A stretch of DNA of 64,000 nt, from positions 269,501-333,500 of the forward strand of contig JAHQIW010000415.1 in assembly GCA_019055375.1 (NCBI GenBank). Direction: 5' to 3'. Shown one piece after another: positions 48,300 to 61,347 of this stretch (the first letter of the stretch is position 1; every line of letters starts with the position of its first letter). The DNA is from Parelaphostrongylus tenuis. Lineage: Eukaryota > Nematoda > Chromadorea > Rhabditida > Metastrongylidae. A program made the translations under genes and the position numbers. The notes beneath the pieces are model-generated. The model searched no databases and was not told the origin of the DNA. It was given only the letters and a program-made list of their open reading frames with translations.

Positions 48300-48700
48300 T
48301 AGCATATCAATAGCTTCAACTTCTATAATTACGACATTTTACGTGGATTTTGAAAAAAAAAAACTTTACTGCGCTGCAACAGCGAGAATAAATCATGTCT
48401 CAAACTTGATTTTCTTTGCTCGCTCGCTTAGAGTCTGTGTATAGTTTTCCACTCAGTGTTCAACGGCCGTTTGATAGCATAAATCATGTTAATTTTACAG
48501 TTTATTTTTCGTAGCGAAGATTTTTCATAGGATGGTGTAAGAGCAAAAGAAAATTACGTTTCACCCTTGGAGTTTTCTCCATAAGAAAAGACAGATATGC
48601 ATCGAAAGCGCATAAGCATGTAGAGGCAGTCTTTTAGTATCAGAATATCAAATAAATCTGAGTATTCTCCTGCAATGAAAAGCAAATCATCAAATAATTA
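48300..48700. repeat. Dispersed satellite copies
   Basis: CTGCAACAGCGAGAATAAAT and GGCCGTTTGATAGCATAAAT belong to the minus-oriented form of the family. Confidence 0.45.
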
Positions 48701-49409
48701 TCAAAAGTCGAGCTCCAACTGCTGGCGCTGTACGCGGCGAAATCAATTACTACCAAAAAGGCCGTGATTTTCGTTTTCTATAAAGAATATGATTCCCGTT
48801 TCGGAGGAATGTTCAGGTTTAGCGTAACTGTAGAAAAGAGTTTGTTCCACCGTCCGACACACACTCGCTTCTTATTTCGATCTTATACGGCAAATAAACA
48901 CGTACTGAATTCTGAATCAATGGCTAACTGCTGCGAGTGCAAAACGTAATCTTTTTTGCTTCTACAACGCTCTACGAGGAGCTTTCTCAACCGAACCGTG
49001 ATTCAAGATTGCGTACTGAAATTCACATCACATAGCTTTCTTGAAAAAGTTATACATCAAAGAAAATACTTTTTTAAATTACACTTTTACATATCCTCCA
49101 AAAAAAAAAGTAAAACATGGAGATGCGCTGCTTTCTCGTTGATGTAGCCTTCGTAATGATAAGTGGGTAATTATAGGACACGTAAGCGTTTTTTTTTTCA
49201 TCAAAAAAGACCTTTATAAAAGAATTCTAGCATTTTGTTTCTGATCATGAATTATTTCGAGCGTACGAATTTTACTAAACAAATACCAATAAACCCACTT
49301 CTTAGCTCAAGTGAAGGGCTAATTACTCAAAGTGTGAAACTTAATATTAATTCCTTTGCTATAGCGCCTAGCAAACCAATTAAGAAAAACGAATCAATAT
49401 TCAGAATCT

Positions 49410-49650
49410 TCGCTTTTTGAGCTATCGAATGACTACCAAAATTCTACTGTAAAGCTAAGCGTAAGCGATAGGGAAGCACAAAAATAATTCCCAAGAAAAA
49501 CGCAATTCTCTCTCGCCACTACAGGTCACTATCAAAGCCTTTTATAAAATCAAGCATACCATCAGAACCAAAACGAATGACTATTAAAAGTCTGATGAAG
49601 AGTTTGTGCTCAACGAGAAAAACATGAAAATATGCGTGTACCATGAGTGG
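49410..49650. repeat. Dispersed satellite copies
   Basis: GAGCTATCGAATGACTACCA, then GAACCAAAACGAATGACTAT about 145 bases on. Confidence 0.5.
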
Positions 49651-49979
49651 TACCCGTGGTCTCGAAAGAGCTCTCAAATGTTATTGATTATTGCTATATG
49701 TTTATCATAATGATAATGGTCCAAGTAAGATTATTGTCATTCAAATTTTGTAACGCATTGCTTTATCATTGTATCCGCTCGTTCCCTTACTCAGTAAGTA
49801 GAGTAACTTCCAATGATTTGCTAAGCGATTTTCCGTTAACTTCGGACTTATTAATCATTCACATTTTCTCTATTGGTAGAACCAGTTCCACGAAGTTATT
49901 CGAAAGATAAAAAAAGCAAAGTCACTCGTTCTATTTTCTTACTCAGGCAACAACGAAGGCCACAACAAGGACAGCCGAC

Positions 49980-50040
49980 TGTGAGCATCGACACTGGAGA
50001 AGACGAAACACTTCGAAACGTCGGCGGAGTATATTAGGTT
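49980..50040 (+). repeat. Penelope-terminus-like fragment just upstream of copy B
   Basis: ACTGGAGAAGACGAAACACT, TCGAAACGTCGG. It matches 1295-1350 and is related to the Penelope tails. Confidence 0.4.
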
Positions 50041-50091
50041 TTTCAAACAACTTCGTGAAACTGGTTCTATCAGCAGTGAAGTTAAAATACT

Positions 50092-50102
50092 TTCTGTTTC
50101 AG
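50092..50102 (+). promoter_or_regulatory. Splice acceptor just 5' of the copy B start codon
   Basis: A TTTCTGTTTCAG-type acceptor ends 18 bases before ATG 50121, the same spacing as copy A. This fits a trans-splice or 5' UTR acceptor. Confidence 0.5.
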
Positions 50103-50120
50103 ATCTCCTACAACAATAAA

Positions 50121-50299
50121 ATGACTGTATCGTACAACTTGGACGTCTCGTCGGTGACCACACTTTCGTTTGCTCGTCTTCTATTACGGTGGCGTGGCTC
50201 TATATGGAAATCTGTAATCACAGAGCTATCGATATGGATAACTTCGTACTTCGTCATCTCCTACATATATAGGATTAGAATGGATGAAGATGGAAAAAG
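50121..50299 (+). CDS. Bestrophin copy B, exon 1
   Basis: This 179-base exon has the same phase as copy A exon 1: [17 protein letters not shown], then a helix ending VISYIYR and DEDGK. The donor is AAG|GTAAAT. Confidence 0.92.
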
Positions 50300-53200
50300 G
50301 TAAATAGATTTTTTTTTGTTGGATGGAGGTGAAAAGCAATGATTAGGAAAATAATTCTTCTAAATAACCTGAATATCGATAGTCAGACAAAAAAAATTTT
50401 TTCATTTGATCATTTTGATATCAAGTAATGACTTAATGTTAGTACTCAGTGTTGTAAATTGCAATCATTGAAAGAAAGTTGAAAATATTTTCCACACTTC
50501 CTTTTGAACTCTAGACAGATGCTAAATTTATCAATTATTCTTTCTCACCATATTCAACTTGTTCGATTATCTGCCATCATAGAAAGTTCCACAGTTTAGA
50601 ATGTTCGAAAAGCTGGTGGCTTATTGTGACACAAAACTTGACTATATTCCTCTTACCTTCATGCTTGGCTTCTTCGTGACTATCGTCGTCGATCGTTGGC
50701 GTCAAATATTCAGCAACATGGGCTGGATAGAGGAGTAATTTGTTTTCCCCTTCAATTTAACTCTCACATCTCTTACTGTATTCTAAATATTTTCTGCTCA
50801 GTTATATCTCATTTCGTTCCGTATTAGTCATTTGTTCTCTTTTTTTCGTTTCTTAGTGGCTTTCATTTGTATAGGAATGGTTGCAGCGAGTATTCTATAC
50901 TCGAAGAAGATAAGAAAGAACGCAAAAGACCGACTTTCTATTGACATTGGTATCAAAAAAAAAATTCATGTAAATATCAAGGAATTGGCTCCCCAAGCCG
51001 ACACGGCGTTGGTAGTTATTGTTGCTGTCCGTTTGATGTTGAGTTATTACAAACAGTAAAAAGAAACGTAAGATGACGTTTTGGAGACACCGCCTTCTTC
51101 GGAACCTAAACTTAGGAACTAAGTCCTTGATATTCAAACAGGAAAGAATGAAATACACTTCTCGACTAAAGATTTCAATCAGTAAAGAATCAATATTTAT
51201 TTAGCCATTTTCCGTCAGCTCTTATAAATGTAACGCTTTGGTTTTTTTTCCTAGTGTTGCATTATTAATCTCTGCACTGATACGGGGTGATAATAAAGAA
51301 GTAATTCTAATTCGTCGTACGATAATTCGATATATGGTACTATCACAGGTAAATGATCACTTTCTACTCGATTGTTTTCAATTTTTTTGTAATCTTCAGA
51401 GATTTAGAGAAGATATTTTCCAGGTTCTAGTTTTTCGGGACATATCAATGCGTGTGAGACGACGTTTTCCTAATATGGAATCGATCGTGACAGCCGGTAA
51501 CATATTCTCATCGTAAACCTATCAATGAATTCCTCAAATTATTACCAACTTTATTGCCTCGACATCCTATGTACCGACTTATAGATTGAATTTCCATTAT
51601 TACTAAATAGAAATATTATTGCAAAATACCGCTGTGGTCAGGGTGCACTGCGATAAGTCAAAGGTTCGACCTTGTGCTACAGGCATACTAGGCCATTTAT
51701 TTCTCCGGAGCCAACATTTTAGTATCAGATTTGTATTGGAGACTACAGATAGCGACTTACATTGGCGACCACTTTAAGTCATTGAACAGGGAAAACAGCA
51801 TTCAATTACATCTAGGACCTTCATTCAAGCCAAAGGTGAGGACACATCCTAAGGGACTGATTTACTTCCAACGCTATATCCTATAGCTTGACAGCGTGCG
51901 CATGTTTTCATCATACGACTGTTGATAACTTTCTTCAATAACTTGTCGTAGCATAGAAAATTTGCTCTATATAATGTCAGTTGGACACCGCACTAGTTTT
52001 CTTGTCTTGACTGCCAAGATGGCCATGATGGTTATCATTATGACAGTTGAGGTTCCAGGCATTTTCAATTATTGCTGAGCATCTTCTGAAACAGCAATTG
52101 TTCTTAGTACAGGAATACTTTCAACAATAAATTCAAGTGTCTCACACTAAGCTCGTCTTCGTATAGATCTGTTCAAACGTAGAAATATTCTAATCTAATA
52201 GCACCTTTGAGCTTTTTATAAGGCCTGTCATAACGCATTTATAGTGTAAGACACGTGTTTCGGCCTTTTCAGCCTATTTTGAGCCACATTAATTGCACGG
52301 TGCCTTTCACTTCAGTCAATTCCTTATGGAGATACTCCATATGTAGACCAATCGGCACCGAACTATTTACACTTATTTCAGTAAGGCCGAAACACGTGCC
52401 TTGCACTATATAAAAGCCATAACGGACCTCATGAGTGGCTCAAAATATCTTCCTAGATTATATTGTTTTGAGCGAGGTCACAAAGACAGTCGAAAAGAAG
52501 GTATAACAATATAAGTTTTACCAGCCCTCGAGCAATCAACTGTGCAACAGTGTCCCGCTGAATGATTTATCACATTGTGACAAGTGTAAATATTTCGGCG
52601 CCAATTCCTCTGAATAGGGCGTATGTCCCCGAAGAGCTGAGTGAACCGAAAGGCACCGTACAACTGATGAGGCTGCAAGGTCGAGATACGTGCCTTGCAA
52701 CATATAAGCGTCATATCAGACCTCAAGAAAGGCTCAGAATATTTAGAAAATTATATTATTTTGAGCGAGATCTCAAAAACAGCCGAAAAAAAGGCAGGAG
52801 CTTCCTGTCGCCGCGGTTATTCGATAACCTACCGAGGGTGGTCTGCATAACAAAAATGGTGAGAAAAGAGTTGAACTGAAGAAATGGTCCCAATTGTGTG
52901 ATCTGATTGTGAGTTTACTTGTTCAACTGACAAAATTCATTTCTGTCCATAAGAAAAACACAGTCTACTTCAAAAGTGTAAAAGTAGCTATTGTGTTACT
53001 ATCAATGTCATTAATAGAATCAGTAAGAGTGATAGTACCTTTCAGTAAGAACAATGTTATCATTTATAGGTTTCCTGCACAAGAATGAAAAGGTTGAATT
53101 GGATAAGATCGACATTGTCTACAATAAATACTGGGCCCCTATTAATTGGGCACTTTCACTGCTTATTCGCTGCCAAAAGGAAGGGTACATTGATCTTCCA

Positions 53201-56200
53201 CCGTCACTGCATTCATGCATGAACGTAAGAGATTTTGATACAACTGAATTGATAACTGACGAGAAAACCCATAAATAAGAGTGACTGAGCTTGCTTTCAG
53301 AAAATACCTTTCAAAAATTATCTGCAAAGAATCTTCCAACAATTCTTGTTTGATTTATAGTAAAAAGTATTATGAGAAGCTTATCTGTTCAAAATTCTAA
53401 TTCTCTAGAAGAAAAATTGCAAAATGGTGTTTGGAATTTGTGGATACTCTTGACTATCACTCTCTTACGGTTTTAAGTAATTTCTCTGAAACAAACAATG
53501 ATCGAAATTAAACAGAAAATGATTCAGATGTCCACTGCCGTTGACAGCTAAATTTTAGCTCTCGAAGAGTTGACTGGCTTTAAATCCTTCATTGACCAGT
53601 TCAATCCAGTCGACTTGCTCTCCATGTCTTAAATTCTCCTTTTGGGAGTTTATAACTATAAAATTTCACTCATGTTCAGACATATTTGACATTCTAGTGA
53701 TGAAGTGTAGTAGGATGTTGTGAAGGATGGGACAGTAGAAAGAAGTACGCTGTGGAAAAACTAAGGTAGTTCTCTCTTTCAACTCTCGCCCTTGAATCTA
53801 AATGTGGCCTCTGCTTGGCTCTCTCTAAGATCGTATGGTAAATCACCTTGACCATCCTTCTCGACATTCTTAAAAAAGACAAAATTTTGAAGCAACAGCT
53901 GACCAATGGGTAGGAACGAATGCATGAATTGCTGGAGTACGCTTAATATATATGATGACGCATTACGTGGAAAATATGTTTTCGTGGATATTTTTACGAC
54001 TTTTGTTACAGAAGAGGACTTTACTTCCAATGTATTCCCTGAAACTCCCGAAAGACTCGGTACTTTCTATTATCAAACAGGTACCTTTGAAAGAAGTTTT
54101 TCTTGAAGGGCAAAAGATTTTCCTGCTCTATTTGCAGCTATACAAAAGCTTAAATACCAGAAAATCCAAAAATACTTGTTTTCTAGAAGGGTTCTGAGAG
54201 CACTATTGCATTGAAAGAAATCATATTTCAAACGGCTCACGCACTCGCGCTCATACAAGCAATGCTTTTCCTTACAAATATTCCCAATCATTAGAGACCG
54301 TAAACCTCAAAACTTGTAAGAGCTTACTTGTTTTCAGAAAGGCAAGAAAGCTGTAGCAGTGGAATAAAATCGTGTTTCGCGTTGACACATGTGTTTTTTG
54401 CAGTAAAGAGACTCTCTTAGACTTATAGCAATCGTTCGATAGAGTAAGTCTCGGATAGTTCAAAAATGTACTGGGTTTCCACACACCTTTTTACAGTGCC
54501 AGTAGGGGAAATAAATTTGTGTTTCACACGCATCGCGCTTTGTCGCTCAAATTTCCATTGATTTTTTACAAATTTTTTCTAACAATATAGACTGCAAGAA
54601 TGTTCATAGGCTTACCGAGGTTGTCACGTCAGAGCCATACACGAGTTTTAGAGGTATCGCCATTTTCATCAGTGGCCCCATGCCCTACGCTGGGCCCTAC
54701 TTTGTAGCAGAGAGTGGAGACATGTGTGGTTATATAACAACGTACAACGATTACGGGGTTATCATCAGTTTTCAGTCGATTGATTGCGGCTGGTAGATAC
54801 AAATTGATCCATCTCATCAACTGTTTTAGGGTCAGTATAGTCTGTAAGAATTTTTTCTTCATTGTGTAGAGATTTCTAAGTGTTAGGTATAAAACTGAAG
54901 AAGAAACTTGGTTCTATGGTTTTACAAGCTATTAGCAGCCTATGCCTGTACACAGAAAGCATATGAACGCATAGAGGAAGTCATGTAAAATACATACACA
55001 TTGATTTAACATTAGTAACAGTCGTACATTCTATTTAAAGTTGTTTTTCATAATGGAGAAAAAACCTTGAATTTACCAACACAATTACACTCCACAGATG
55101 AGTTGCTCTTACGCGGTCGATCGATCGCGTAGTGATCCACAACAATCCACGTACCGTAGCCGACTGTTCGAACTTCAATTTTATTTTCCCTGCTACACTG
55201 CAGTAAAACGGTCATTCCAGAAAACAATTGCAGTTTTGGGATCGCCAAACTTGCGTTATCTACTGTTCCTGATAATATAAGGAAGGAGCTCTGTCTTACG
55301 AGAAATACGCGTGTGAGACACATCTCCATTTTCTCTGCTACAGTGCCGTAAGATGACCTCCTCAAAATGCATTAACATCTTTACTTTTTCGAAATTTACA
55401 CCATTGAATGATTACTGATAGTCTAAGGAAAAAGCTCTATCCTGCAAAATAAAAGCGTACCGTGTGAAACAGAATTTTATCTTTACTTTACAGCTTTGTG
55501 AGGAAGCTCTTATAAAACATGTCCACTTTCAAATTTCTCGAGCTTTAACCTTTTGAATGATTATCGAATAGACCTTGAAACTGTTGTCCAGCAAACTCAT
55601 TCAAAAATGCCTGTCCGATAACAGAAAAATACCGAAATTTCTCATCAGCGCTAAACCCGTTAAATGTCTGTGATGCCAATGTAGAAAGCGCGCTGGTCGA
55701 CTTGCTTTTGGAGTACAAAAATGAATAGTACTGTTTAACTAATTGAATGTTGTGAAGTGATTGATTTGTGATTACTTAATCCTATCCTATACAATCTTTG
55801 GTGATTGAGTGAAATCACAAAGTTGATAGAAAGGCTGATTTATTTCTTTGGCTGGCGTTTCAAAGCGTTTCGTCTTTTATAAAACCAGTTCAATCTATCT
55901 TCATAATCGCATTTCTGCTGTTAGATTAGCATTTTGAAAACTGAAATCACTTAAAGAGATGAGACAAGTAATTTTCTGCGACTAACTTTACCTCTCCAGT
56001 ATCTCACATCGAAATCTTCATGAGTTTAGGAAATCAAAACATTTCGAGGAAGTCTCGCTCAACTGTGTAATTACGACTGGGTGCCGATTCCTATCGCGTA
56101 TACACAAGTATGATATTTTTTCGCATATTTCTCGTATATTACGACTTCAGTAATCCTCGTAAAGAACATTTAGCTCTAACGCGCATGGTTCCATGCATGT

Positions 56201-59200
56201 ACCAAGAGTGAACAAAAAGTTCTGGAAAAATTTGGAAGTTTCGCTCTTGTGCGCAAAATAACAACAAAAATTTCTCAAAAATGTAGATCACCATCACAAC
56301 TTTCTGGCGACGTCCTGCAAGATTCCGAATCTGCACAAAGTACAATTCCGGCTCCTCTGAATATCGAAAAACTATTACCATGTAACGAACATTGAAATCG
56401 ACTATTTTGTGAGCTCGCTCAAGAACAGTATGATACGACAATGTATTTTGAGACTTTCATGAGATCTGCTGCGAACACTTATACAGTGCGAGAGACACCT
56501 GTTTCGGTCTTACAGCGCCGCTGCCTTTTCGTTTCAATCAGTTTCTCGGTGATCAACCCCTATATAGAGCAATCGACGACAAACTTTTTACACTGGACGT
56601 CCGGTGAAAGAATTGCCGTGGTATTCTTTAAGAGTGCCCAAGTAACAGCCATACGCCATGCAATCGGCAAGCAATCACTCTGAAAAAACGTCACGGTGAT
56701 TGTTTGACCGAACGTCGAGTGTAAAAAGTTTTCCATCGATTTCTTTATAAAGGGGTAGATTCCCGAGGAACTGATTGAAGGAGAAGGCACCGGGCAAGTG
56801 GCGAAACTGTATGACCCAAACACGTGTTTTTCACAATACAAATGCCCATATTAGGTCTTACGAAAGACTTAGCATGCTTCTCCAACATCATCAAATGATT
56901 CAGTTCGACGGCCAATCAAAAATTGTTGCACTGTGAAAAAAGGCCTTAACTTATGGAGCGACGTCTGGACTGCAGGGCGGGGTGCGGAAGAAATTCGACG
57001 CTGTCCAACTCTCTGAAATTGTTGTCGGTCTTATCCGTATTTTTCTTATTATCAATATTCCATATATTCCATTTTCAATACAGTATCTGAAGTGCCAATA
57101 TAAATCGGCACAAAGATGTCAGAAAATGAAATTTCCAGAAATTTTCAGAACTTTTTGCTTAACCTAAATAGTTAAGAAGGCGTAGGGCGCAGTGGTTAGA
57201 GGTGTGCTTTGGCACGCATGATCGACTAATCCATGGTATTCGAGCCCGCGCTCAAGGTTCACCATGCTTTCCATCCCTCCCAGATCCATGAATAGATACT
57301 AGACTTTCCCTTCATAACAGAACTGACTTGATAGATCCGTTAAGCCACTGCGTGTCATTCTAAAAGACAGATATACATTCAGTCATCTCATACAAAGCTG
57401 AAAATTAAAAATAGATGCATGGCGCGTCACTCAAAAACTGGCCAACTCCGAGAACTTTAATTTTCATCGTTTTATGCACGGAGTTTTCAAAAAATGGCTG
57501 TCCTTACACAAAGCAGGTTTTGCTTTCCGTAATCTGTGATGACTACAATTTTAGGTCGTGTTTCTGGCCGTTCGGGCCTATTTCTTGATATGTCTTGTTT
57601 CACGCCAATACATACCTACTGATGAGGCCTCCAATAAAAGTGTGGTAAGACACTATATTTTAGATCAAAACATCAGGCTATCCCACGGTCTCTTTCTCAT
57701 TTCGACACATTTGTTGATTTAATTGTTGTCAATCCAAAAAACAATTAATCAACAACATAGTCACCATCACGATGAGTAATATGTGATTTGTTCTGCAAAG
57801 ACTGGATGCCTTGCTTCCAAAAAGAATGAAGCTAACAGTCGAAGAATTCTGTGAGTTCACTTTGAGCTGACAGTAGGCTTCAGATTTTTCTTCCATAGAA
57901 GCTGCTTCAGGGCATGGAAGAGATGATATCCCGATGAAGTAATTTCGGGCTATATGGTGGTGTGGTAACGTGGTTCAGAGATACCTCTCCAAAATGTGAC
58001 GGATCGATTTTGCAGTTTGGGTCTGAATGTTCCTGGGAGGGCGACACTGAGTTGTTTCGAGCGCTTCTCTCTCATTGCTGCGGCCGACTTCCGGAGTTGT
58101 TTTCCATAGAAGTTGGCAGTGATAGTCTGCTTGTTGCTGAGCAGTTCCCATAAGACCATGCCCTGCCAATTTCCGAAATCGGGAGCATAATCTTCTGACC
58201 ATGAAACTTAAGCTTTGCTTAAGCTGGCGGGTCTTTGTCGCAAAGCTGCCAATAAGCGTGGCGCGTCTTGTTCTCGTAGTAAACCTGAAACTTATCTCCA
58301 GTAATGATCGACCAGAGAAAGTTTTGCTTGTGCGGTTGCAGCAAAAAACTTTCGCGGATGGTCACGCTTGCAGAATGTAACTAACCTAAAAATGACCCCA
58401 CCCAACATCTTTGATCGCGGATTTTATTTTTCGTGGAGGGAAGAAGTCTAGTGTTCCTCCAAATTGCTGCTTATCATCTGTCATAATGGTGATTATACGG
58501 TTCTCTTTTGTTCTTTTGTTATCCGGGAACAAATGAATATTCGACTCATTCGCTAGGTAAAAATTTTCCATAAGTGTCGGTAGTCATTCGGAATCTTGAA
58601 TTTCTGGCTAGTATCCTAGGATATGGTTTTTTTGAAAAATCTTTTTATAGCGCTGTAGTATCCAGAATAAAACTATGTTTCATATGCACCATGCGTTATA
58701 TCTCGCTTTTATATCTCGCTTTTATATCTCTGGACAAAGCTCCCTCCTTAGACTACCAGTACTCTCTCGATAGTACATGTGTCGGAGAACTCGAAAATGT
58801 GTTTGCCTTTTGTATAAGCTCTTTTGATATCGCCGTATGAGGAAGAAAACATTTGTTTTACACCTTATTGAGAGCTCTTTCTTCAGACTACTAGTAATCA
58901 CTCGATGACATAAGTTTTGAAGATTTAAACGGTGTGCTTATTTTGTGGAAATAGCGTTTACCTGTAGTGTAGCAAGGAAAATAAAATTCACATACGTGAC
59001 CATGTGTTCATTGGCCAGTTGACGGACCAGGGGGTGAGGCGACAAAGGGCTGGGCGCAACGATCAATCGATTTTCTCACATGAAAGTGTAGTGTTTGCTA
59101 TTCAAATAAAAATTGCTCTCCGCTTTGAAAGAAACTCCGGATTAAAAGATTTATTCAGATATTACAAATATTTCTCCACACCCCCATATGTTTTTCGTCC

Positions 59201-59434
59201 TTCCAGCGGTTTATACGCGTGATAAAAATGATGGCGCGCACCGGATATGGAACATGATTTTATTTTGTGTGCTACAGCGCTGTATGAGGATCTTTTCGCA
59301 AGAAGGCCATGCAGTGCTGTAGCCAGAGATTTAAGCTTTCGAACAATTGCTAGCACTCCTAAGAAAAAATTTTGTTGAGCAAATGAGGTCGAATATTCAT
59401 TTGTCTCCAGATAAACGAAAAGAACCATATATGC

Positions 59435-59465
<31 letters not shown>

Positions 59466-61298
59466 TATATACATGTATATGTATATATGTGCATGCACAT
59501 GTTTTATATGTGCATATATATATGTATATATGTATATATGTGCTCATATATATGTTATATATCTTTTTTATATACGCATATATATGTTATAATATTTCCA
59601 ATTATCAAGAGAATGTATTGATTTGGATGCTATCACTAATGCAACAAATTAAGTTATCAAATCGGGTGTATACTGCTTACCTAGGTACTTGAATATCTCG
59701 TCTTCAGTGATAACGCGAGTCGCAGTAGAAAATCCATCCACTTCCTTTTTGCGCAGTTGTCATCTATGGTGGCTGCCTGTTTTGGAAATGGTGATAGTTG
59801 CTAGGTAGATTCCCAATTCTAAACATTCCCTTCTAAAAGCAAATGATCAACTAGCTAAGAACACATCCGCTCACCTGGGCAGTTCCCTAAGAAGAAGGTT
59901 GCACTACCTTATAGTTCCTGTACTGCTCTTTTCGTCCACTTGTCATCTGTTCTTCTTTATATGTGACCGCACCAATCCGTACTTCGCTATTAATGTATTT
60001 TTTTTGAATCTCAAAAATCATTTAGCTCTAGAAGACGTGAACTCCACAAACCGAGTGGACTTTTTGAGTACCCATTAAGCAGTAGTGCATGTCGTTCATG
60101 TGCCGTGTGAGTGGCGAGCAGATTTGTTGATGTGGTTAGAGTATCAGTCCACGTCGCTGCACGACAAGACGCTGGAAAGACTTTCGAATCGAAAACGTGA
60201 GCACGCACTTTGAAGTCCGTTATTTGGCCAGTGGCCTCTCTAAGAAACCCGAATGAGGCCTATGCTACTCTCGTTCTTCTCTCTATTTAATCCCCGTGTT
60301 GTTCTTCACGTTCACTAAGTCTGCTTCACTGGTACTCGAATAAAGATAGCGATGGATTCACAAGACAAATGTTCTGTAAGAATTTTCTATCAATACGTAT
60401 ATTCTTTTCGCCCCAATCGGGCGACTTCATTATCCGTCGTAGCACTGCAGTGAAGAGCTTTGGCGGTATATTTTTGCTTTGTTGAAGTACTTTTGTTATG
60501 AGTATGGTGAGAAGTCTATGGAGAAGCTGTGTTTTCGTGCAGTAATTTCGGTATTATATTTAAACTTCCATGAGGTCTCTTATGGCACTTTTTAGTGTTA
60601 GACGTACGTTTCGACCTTTTGGCCTCATCAGTAATGCGGTGCCTTTCGGTTCAGACAATCTCTTGTAGTGGACTATAACCCCTACATATAAAGGAAATGG
60701 CGACGAACATGCTACACTGCATCTGCGTGAAAAAATCATTTCACATTACAGTGATAACAAGTCACTACATGTGAAGTGATAAGATCACCTGACATTGCTG
60801 TAATTGATAGTCGAGTGCCCACGGCTGGTGAATTGATTAATACCTTTCTATTTCAATGTTTTTTATGACCTCGAATAAAATTTCACTATACCAGGACAGC
60901 ATATTTTGCAGCGGTATACTCCCTAGAAAGAATTGGCTGAACCGAAAGGCACCGTGCTACTAATGAGGCCAAGAGCTCAAACCAAAACGTGGCCTAGCTT
61001 CAACAAAGGCTATAACCCTTTTTAGACCTCATGAAAAGCTCAAAATATGCTGTCAGCGTGTATTGAAATTTTTGGCAAAGTCTAAAAACAGTCGAATATA
61101 AAATTTTGATAGCAGTCAGTCAATGTTGATATATAATAGGCCCTACACCTTGATCTACGAGAGCTTATATCATTTCATTCGTTTCAATGCCAGCAAACGC
61201 TTTCTCATAGTCAATAAGGGTTACGATAAGGAGCAGATGGTACACCCGGCAAAAGTCAATGACTGGCGGCGCCGCTCCGATGTGGTGCTTCATGCAGT

Positions 61299-61347
<49 letters not shown>

